DNA from: an uncultured Actinomycetes bacterium
Lineage (GTDB): Bacteria > Actinomycetota > Actinomycetes > Nanopelagicales > Nanopelagicaceae
Direction of reading: 5' to 3'
NCBI GenBank assembly: GCA_903953805.1
Contig: CAJBLC010000107.1
Location: 1-10,662 of the forward strand
Length of the DNA: 10,662 bases
Shown piece by piece: positions 6,389-10,662 of this stretch. The position numbers and the translations under genes were made by a program. Position 1 is the stretch's first letter. Each line of letters begins with the position of its first letter. Below the pieces are notes generated by a model, which was given only the letters and a program-made list of their open reading frames with translations, did not search any database and was not told the origin of the DNA.

Positions 6389-7159
6389 CTACAGCTTTAA
6401 ATCAGTGGCAATAAAGATCTGTGTGGCAGGTGAATTCTTTCTCAACATTGAGATGGGGCCCTCGCTTGCAGCCGAAGTTCCAGCAAGGAGCGCTGCCAGC
6501 GGCTCACGCTTGCCCTCGCCGAGGGCGAAGATATAAATAGCGGAGGCCTTGGCCAGTCGAGCGACACCGATCGATACCCGCACAGCGGGAGGCTTAGGAG
6601 AATTATCTACCGAGATGGCGGATTCCGTTGAATTGAGCTGCTCCGTGTGCCCCGGGAAGAGCGAGGCAATGTGACCGTCTTCACCCATGCTGAGGATCAC
6701 GGCATCGAACCGAGACTCTGCTCCAACTCGGGTCTCGAGAGCTAACGCATAATCGCGGGCAGCTTCCTCAACCGTTGTCGACTCTGGTCCGGCAACTCTC
6801 TCAAAGTGAATCCGTGGCAGAGACTTCTCGAATCCAGATATCAATGATGTATCAGATCGATCAGGCGAATCATTGAGGACAAATCGCTCATCGCTAAACC
6901 AGATGCGGAGGCGAGAATCTTTGAACGATTCGCCATCGCTCTGTGAAGTAGCGCGGAAGAGGGCAACATCCACGGACTTGGCAATCGATAGTCCGGTACG
7001 GCCACCAGTAAGAACAATCTGTGCCTCTCGCCCCTCACGCCAAGCATGGATGATCGCTGCAACGGTTCGATCGGCGACGAGAGAGACGAGTTGATCCGAT
7101 GACGGATCGAAGAGTTGATGAATGTTTTGCGAGTATGAACTTCCCGAAGTTTGACTCAT
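6389..7159 (-). CDS. pgl: 6-phosphogluconolactonase (DevB/SOL type)
   Basis: This cytosolic enzyme hydrolyses 6-phosphogluconolactone to 6-phosphogluconate, linking Zwf and Gnd. The 256-aa length is typical of the DevB/SOL family, which is related to glucosamine-6-phosphate isomerase/deaminase. Conserved blocks are LTGGRTG at 50-56 (phosphate loop), IWFSDERFV at 86-94, and SMGEDGHIASLFPGH at 157-171, where the acidic/His pair forms the active site. The Ser/Gln-rich first 15 residues are a non-conserved extension. The start at 7159 is supported by a TACTCT -10 element ending 7 nt upstream and by the absence of any Shine-Dalgarno, suggesting a leaderless mRNA. It is the first gene of the pgl-gnd-zwf operon. 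The usual actinobacterial neighbour opcA, an activator of Zwf, is missing here. Confidence 0.94.
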   Translation of the reverse strand: MSQTSGSSYSQNIHQLFDPSSDQLVSLVADRTVAAIIHAWREGREAQIVLTGGRTGLSIAKSVDVALFRATSQSDGESFKDSRLRIWFSDERFVLNDSPDRSDTSLISGFEKSLPRIHFERVAGPESTTVEEAARDYALALETRVGAESRFDAVILSMGEDGHIASLFPGHTEQLNSTESAISVDNSPKPPAVRVSIGVARLAKASAIYIFALGEGKREPLAALLAGTSAASEGPISMLRKNSPATQIFIATDLKL

Positions 7160-7166
7160 ATGTAGA

Positions 7167-7172
7167 AGAGTA
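7167..7172 (-). promoter_or_regulatory. -10 element of the pgl-gnd-zwf operon (leaderless pgl)
   Basis: TACTCT on the minus strand ends 7 nt before the pgl ATG. The -35 position at 17-nt spacing (7190-7195) falls inside the T-run of the preceding tRNA terminator and has no TTGACA likeness. The identical hexamer and spacing precede the SRAP gene. Confidence 0.55.
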
Positions 7173-7188
7173 TTCGCCTCATGACGAT

Positions 7189-7247
7189 AAAAAAAATCTG
7201 GCTCATAGAGTGGAACTCTCGAAAGAGTCGCACACTATGAGCCAGAT
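7189..7247 (-). terminator. Strong intrinsic terminator of the initiator tRNA gene
   Basis: A perfect 13-bp stem pairs 7235-7247 with 7196-7208. After one mismatch, three further pairs follow, then a small internal loop and a 5-bp ACTCT/AGAGT helix capped by TTCG. A run of eight T follows on the minus strand (7189-7196 on the plus strand reads as A). The opposite strand has no T-run, so it acts leftward. It lies 12 nt past the tRNA 3' end. Confidence 0.93.
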
Positions 7248-7259
7248 CTCATGTACTAG

Positions 7260-7333
7260 TAGCGGGGACAGGATTTGAACCTATGACCTCTGGGTTATGA
7301 GCCCAGCGAGCTACCGAGCTGCTCCACCCCGCG
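7260..7333 (-). tRNA. Initiator tRNA-Met (fMet), anticodon CAU
   Basis: The 74-nt gene folds into a standard cloverleaf: 7-bp acceptor stem, D-arm, anticodon stem CTGGG/CCCAG with loop CTCATAA (anticodon at 7297-7299), five-base variable loop and T-arm ATAGG/CCTGT with loop TTCAAAT. Two features mark it as the initiator: the first acceptor position is an unpaired C-T mismatch, and three consecutive G-C pairs sit below the anticodon loop. The discriminator base is A and no CCA is encoded (ACTA follows), so the CCA end must be added enzymatically. It has its own promoter and terminator between the UPF0182 gene and pgl. Confidence 0.95.
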
Positions 7334-7344
7334 TCGGTAGTCTC

Positions 7345-7374
7345 ATCTTAAAGGAAACTCTTCAAATCTCCCAA
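7345..7374 (-). promoter_or_regulatory. Promoter of the initiator tRNA gene
   Basis: On the minus strand TTGGGA (7369-7374) and TAAGAT (7345-7350) are separated by 18 nt. The predicted start is near 7338, leaving a 4-6 nt leader before the mature tRNA. It lies in the 58-bp gap after the UPF0182 stop, where I see no separate terminator for that gene. Confidence 0.6.
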
Positions 7375-7391
7375 TCCAGGTTCAACTCCCC

Positions 7392-10295
7392 TTACTTTCC
7401 TGACTGTGCGCGAATTGCCGCAGCAATTGCAGATTTCAATCTGCTCTGTGCCTGACCATAGGCGGTGAAGTCGCCATTCTTTAATGCACTCTGTGAATCT
7501 GCGAGAGCTGCTTGCGCTGCTGCAAGTGCAGATTTCAATGAGGTATTTGAACCGGTATTTCCTGCAACTCCACCTGAGGTATTTGTTGTTGGAGATGAGT
7601 TGTTGCCGAGCGCAGTTCCTGCATTTCCTCCAAATACCTGATCGAGAGCACCTTGCAAGGTGTTATCAAATCCAATTTGATCTCCAAAGCTAATCAAAAC
7701 TTTCTGAAGCAATGGATAGGCCGCTGAGTTAGCAGTTGCACGAACATAGACTGGCTGCACGTAGAGCAGACCACTTCCGACCGGCAAGGTCACAAGGTTT
7801 CCAAGGACTACATCCGATCCACCTTGGCGAAGAAGTGAGAGCGCCTGTGCAACATCCGGCTTCGCTTCAAAGTTTGAAGCAACCTGTGATGGTCCAGAGA
7901 TATTGGTAGATCGTGGTAGTTGAAGCACGGTGATCTTTCCGTAATCAGCACCAGCATCAGAGTTCACAACTGCAAATGCGGTGAGGTTCTGACGGCCACC
8001 CTTTGGTACAAAGCTGGTCGAGAGCGAAAATGCTTCACTCTTCGCACCAGGCAATTGCATTGTCTGATAGTAAGGCGGCTGAGTTGCTGCATTCGCACCG
8101 AGTGATGAAGGATCACTTGGAATACGCCAGAAATCTTGGCCACCGTAGAAGGCGCTGGCAGAATCAACGTGATAGGTGCTGAGCACATCGCGTTGAACAT
8201 TGAAGAGATCTTCTGGATAGCGAATGTGTTTGAGTAGAGCGGGAGAGATTGCACTCTTTGGCTCAACTGTTCCTGGATAAGCCTTCGACCAAGTCTTTAA
8301 GACTGGATCTTTAGTATCCCATTGGTAAAGATGGACAGTTCCATCATATGCATCGACAGTAGCCTTTACTGAGTTACGAATGTAATTCACATTTTGATCT
8401 GCTAGTGGAGCAACTGATGTTGTAGCGGCGCTCACTGAGTTCGTTGTTGCCGCCGCTAGGTTCGTCACCTTCGCATATGGGTAGCCAGCCGATGTTGTAT
8501 AGCCATCGATAATCCAGACGATATGGCCATTAACGACTGCTGGGTACTCATTTCCATCCAAGGTCAACCATGGCGCAACCTTCTGAACACGATCCATGGG
8601 ATTGCGATTGAAGAGAATCTTGGAATCCTTGTTGATCAAGTTTGAGAGCACAATTCGCTGCTCTTTATATTTAATGGCAAAGAGCAAGCGAGAGAAGACT
8701 GAGCCCATAGGGACTCCACCAGTGCCGGTATAGGTGTAGTTCTTCTGCCCATTTGCAGAGGTATCATCTGGATAATCAAGCTCGGTAGCTGTTGAGCTCT
8801 TTGCTCCGCCGATGATCGAATAATCCGGAACATTCTCACCAAAGTAGATTCGAGGTTGGAAGGTTCCCAAACCATTGGTTGGAGGAATATTTCCAACGAC
8901 AAAACTTGGCTTTCCATCGGCATCGACGGTATTTGAATACGCTCCAACAAAGCCAAAGCCATGGGTATAAACCAAGTGGTCGTTAATCCAATTTCGCACG
9001 GGGCTACCAGCAATATTTAATTCTCGAACCGCTACAACTGTGTCGCGACTCTTGCCGTTGACTGTATAGCGATCCATATCGAGTGAATCTGGGAATGTGT
9101 AATACGGCTTAATCTGCTGAAGTTGTCTAAATGTTGCAGAGACTACGTTTGGATCGAGTAAGCGAGTATTTGAAACTGAGTTTGAATCGCCAGCTAATTG
9201 GCCAGAAGCCACTGATGTGGTCGCCTGATAATCCTTGATCGTGACCTTATCGAGGCCATATGCAGCGCGCGTTGCATCAATATTGCGTTGAATAAATGGC
9301 GCTTCCTTAGATGATTCAGATGGCTTTACTTGGAACTGTTGAATAAAGGCTGGGTAGATACCAGCGATCAAGAGTGATGAGATCACCATAAGTGATACGC
9401 CAGCAGCGGGTAGGACCCATGAACGACGAACAATATTTGCGAAGAAGAGAAGTGCGCAGACGACTGCTATCCCAGCGAGAATCGCCTTCGCTGGCAAGGT
9501 GGCATTGACATCGGTATAGGAAAGTCCAGTGATCAAACGTCCAGATTTCAGCGCCAAGGTGTAGCGATCGAACCAATACGCGAGCGCCTTCACGAGGACG
9601 AGCGCTCCCAATAGGACTGAGAGTTGAACGCGCGCCGCAACTGAGGTGCGATCTTCTTGCACCTGTGGGCGGATTCCGCCGTAGAGGTAATGGACGCCTG
9701 CAGTCACAATCAAAGTAAGAAGTAGTGTGGAGATTGCCCAACCAATAAGTGATTCATAGAGCGGCAACTTAAATGCAAAGAAGGAGATATCTAATCCAAA
9801 TTGCGGATCCTTCACGCCAAAGGGTGTGGAGTTCTTGAATGGCAGCCAGATCTGCCAGAGCCGTGACCCTGCCATTCCTGCAAAGTAGAAGACCGCTGCA
9901 GCTCCTGCGATTAATACATAACGCTTGATGGGATCGAGTTGGCTGCGATATCGCTCAATATTGTCGGCTTCCAGCGATGTTGGAACATAGATTGGTCGAT
10001 TGCGATGAGCAAGATAGATATTCGTTGAAATAATCAGTGAGGTGATAAACCCAAATGCGATGAAGAGCTCTGCCTTGGTAAGCAACGTTGTCTTCCACAC
10101 CGACGAGAAGTTCACTGATCGGAACCAGAGAATGTCTGCATAGAAGCCACTCAGAGATACGAGCACTACCCCGATAACAACGAGGCTGGCGATGGTGAGT
10201 GGAAGAGGTCCCACCTTCTTCCGACGAGGAAAGCCATTACTAAATGGCCCTGAACCTTGAGAGAAGGGATTATTGGGAAAATTGAAAGAACTCAT
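7392..10295 (-). CDS. UPF0182 family integral membrane protein
   Basis: The 967-aa product has the architecture of the UPF0182 (COG1615) family, common in actinobacteria and of unknown function. A polar N-terminus with RRKK precedes about seven transmembrane helices (roughly 31-53, 76-96, 125-143, 180-203, 222-241, 269-289, 295-314). A large region of about 600 residues after the last helix is probably extracytoplasmic. Family-like blocks are DPQFGLDISFFAFKLPLY at 163-180 and FIQRNIDATRAAYGL at 334-348. A Ser/Thr/Asn/Gly-rich linker leads to an alanine-rich C-terminal helix with the typical NGDFTAYGQAQSRL pattern. I start it at ATG 10295. An in-frame GTG at 10304 would add three residues but overlaps the TAGAGT -10 element, so it should not be in the mRNA. 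It lies 26 bp downstream of the small membrane protein gene. Confidence 0.93.
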   Translation of the reverse strand: MSSFNFPNNPFSQGSGPFSNGFPRRKKVGPLPLTIASLVVIGVVLVSLSGFYADILWFRSVNFSSVWKTTLLTKAELFIAFGFITSLIISTNIYLAHRNRPIYVPTSLEADNIERYRSQLDPIKRYVLIAGAAAVFYFAGMAGSRLWQIWLPFKNSTPFGVKDPQFGLDISFFAFKLPLYESLIGWAISTLLLTLIVTAGVHYLYGGIRPQVQEDRTSVAARVQLSVLLGALVLVKALAYWFDRYTLALKSGRLITGLSYTDVNATLPAKAILAGIAVVCALLFFANIVRRSWVLPAAGVSLMVISSLLIAGIYPAFIQQFQVKPSESSKEAPFIQRNIDATRAAYGLDKVTIKDYQATTSVASGQLAGDSNSVSNTRLLDPNVVSATFRQLQQIKPYYTFPDSLDMDRYTVNGKSRDTVVAVRELNIAGSPVRNWINDHLVYTHGFGFVGAYSNTVDADGKPSFVVGNIPPTNGLGTFQPRIYFGENVPDYSIIGGAKSSTATELDYPDDTSANGQKNYTYTGTGGVPMGSVFSRLLFAIKYKEQRIVLSNLINKDSKILFNRNPMDRVQKVAPWLTLDGNEYPAVVNGHIVWIIDGYTTSAGYPYAKVTNLAAATTNSVSAATTSVAPLADQNVNYIRNSVKATVDAYDGTVHLYQWDTKDPVLKTWSKAYPGTVEPKSAISPALLKHIRYPEDLFNVQRDVLSTYHVDSASAFYGGQDFWRIPSDPSSLGANAATQPPYYQTMQLPGAKSEAFSLSTSFVPKGGRQNLTAFAVVNSDAGADYGKITVLQLPRSTNISGPSQVASNFEAKPDVAQALSLLRQGGSDVVLGNLVTLPVGSGLLYVQPVYVRATANSAAYPLLQKVLISFGDQIGFDNTLQGALDQVFGGNAGTALGNNSSPTTNTSGGVAGNTGSNTSLKSALAAAQAALADSQSALKNGDFTAYGQAQSRLKSAIAAAIRAQSGK

Positions 10296-10302
10296 ACGCC
10301 AC

Positions 10303-10308
10303 ACTCTA
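10303..10308 (-). promoter_or_regulatory. -10 element of the UPF0182 gene (leaderless); decides the start
   Basis: TAGAGT on the minus strand ends 7 nt before ATG 10295. It includes the first base of the alternative GTG at 10304, so a transcript from this promoter would lack that GTG. The identical hexamer precedes the neighbouring small membrane protein gene. No -35 match is visible. Confidence 0.5.
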
Positions 10309-10321
10309 GCGGCGGAACGTT

Positions 10322-10618
10322 CTAGCCCGCTTCTTCGGGGTTGAGTGGATCTGAGGCTGGTGGAATCGGCTTTACAGAACCGTGAGCGCCGCGTGAGCCA
10401 TCGAAGCTGCGTTGGAAGCTCTGAAATGAGGTCACCGAACGATTGGTCTCATTCTCAAATTTATCTTTAAAGCGTGAGACCCAGATGACATAGATGATCG
10501 CCCCTGAGACAGCAAAGAGCGGGACGAGCCACCAGATCAGGGCCGAGAAGGCGGGGTTGCCCTGAGAACCACCCGTCGCCGCCATCCGGACGAGGCCGGA
10601 ATGTAGGAGGAGGTTCAT
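10322..10618 (-). CDS. Small single-pass membrane protein of unknown function
   Basis: The 98-aa product has one transmembrane helix at about 26-48, beginning IWWLVPLFAVSGAI, then a basic SRFKDKF stop-transfer segment. A probably cytoplasmic tail follows with SVTSFQSFQRSFDGS and a Pro-rich end. Short actinobacterial proteins with a WWLxP membrane segment followed by an SVxxFxxFR-like stretch are familiar to me, usually annotated hypothetical, but I cannot name a family or function. ATG 10618 is favoured because TAGAGT ends exactly 6 nt upstream. Met12 (10585) is the alternative and would give 87 aa, but nothing like a Shine-Dalgarno precedes it. The gene is 26 bp upstream of UPF0182 on the same strand, so the two may be cotranscribed and act together at the membrane. 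Confidence 0.75.
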   Translation of the reverse strand: MNLLLHSGLVRMAATGGSQGNPAFSALIWWLVPLFAVSGAIIYVIWVSRFKDKFENETNRSVTSFQSFQRSFDGSRGAHGSVKPIPPASDPLNPEEAG

Positions 10619-10624
10619 GTTCGT

Positions 10625-10630
10625 ACTCTA
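10625..10630 (-). promoter_or_regulatory. -10 element of the small membrane protein gene (leaderless)
   Basis: TAGAGT on the minus strand ends exactly 6 nt before ATG 10618, so transcription is predicted to start on the A of the start codon. No purine-rich ribosome site lies between. No clear -35; a direct repeat lies just upstream. Confidence 0.55.
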
Positions 10631-10638
10631 CTGAGTTA

Positions 10639-10662
10639 GGAGCAGGAATCTTGGAGCAGGAA
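10639..10662. repeat. Direct repeat of 10 bp, 14-bp period, at the right edge
   Basis: GGAGCAGGAA occurs at 10639-10648 and again at 10653-10662, separated by TCTT, and may continue past the window. It lies immediately upstream of the small membrane protein promoter. It could be a tandem operator site, the ribosome-binding region of a divergent gene beyond the edge, or chance. Confidence 0.5.

Noticed and set aside
7189..7247. The 13-bp inverted repeat as a mobile-element end or riboswitch
   Set aside because: A GC-rich stem with a TTCG loop followed by eight T, just after a tRNA, is fully explained as an intrinsic terminator; no transposase is present.
7260..7333. tRNA gene as a phage or island attachment site
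   Set aside because: No integrase and no partial duplicate of the tRNA 3' end was seen in the window, and flanking genes are housekeeping.
10296..10304. GTG 10304 as the UPF0182 start
   Set aside because: It overlaps the predicted -10 hexamer and adds only three residues; ATG 10295 fits a leaderless mRNA.
10315..10322. GAACGTTC palindrome upstream of UPF0182 as a LexA (SOS) box
   Set aside because: The actinobacterial LexA box needs GAAC and GTTC separated by four bases; here they are adjacent. An 8-bp palindrome is expected by chance.

Overview
The window looks like an ordinary stretch of an actinobacterial (Actinomycetota) chromosome of roughly balanced base composition. The evidence is the divergent SRAP/aroA pair followed by rsgA and a HisN-type phosphatase (an order I recall in part from mycobacteria and other actinobacteria), a UPF0182 membrane protein, and short-type 6-phosphogluconate dehydrogenase paired with a short (Zwf1-like) glucose-6-phosphate dehydrogenase. 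Tight spacing, modest G+C and frequent leaderless starts would suit a streamlined freshwater lineage such as the Nanopelagicales (acI), but that placement is inference.

Left block, 1-3894. The first 44 codons of an SOS-response-associated peptidase (SRAP/YedK/HMCES family) run leftward off the edge from 131. Back to back with it, aroA (shikimate pathway), rsgA (30S ribosome assembly GTPase), hisN (histidinol-phosphate or inositol-phosphate phosphatase) and an unrecognised 190-aa protein run rightward.

Middle block, 3895-7159, minus strand. pgl, gnd and zwf together encode the complete oxidative branch of the pentose phosphate pathway. Reading order is pgl, gnd, zwf, i.e. biochemical steps 2, 3, 1. 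A weak intrinsic terminator follows zwf and faces the 190-aa gene convergently. No opcA is present. Residues at the cofactor pocket of both dehydrogenases suggest reduced NADP preference.

Right block, 7189-10662, minus strand. A small single-pass membrane protein is followed by a 967-aa UPF0182 membrane protein, then an initiator tRNA-Met gene with its own promoter and a very strong terminator that abuts the pgl promoter.

The most striking pattern is regulatory. Six genes (SRAP, aroA, hisN, pgl, UPF0182 and the small membrane protein) each have a TANNNT -10 element ending 6-7 nt before the start codon, as expected for leaderless mRNAs. The two genes internal to the pentose phosphate operon (gnd, zwf) have clear Shine-Dalgarno sequences instead. 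I see no mobile element, CRISPR array, prophage or defence system, and no gene-free stretch above 300 bases (the longest holds the tRNA and its terminator). The window is mainly housekeeping; I did not find a clearly new system.
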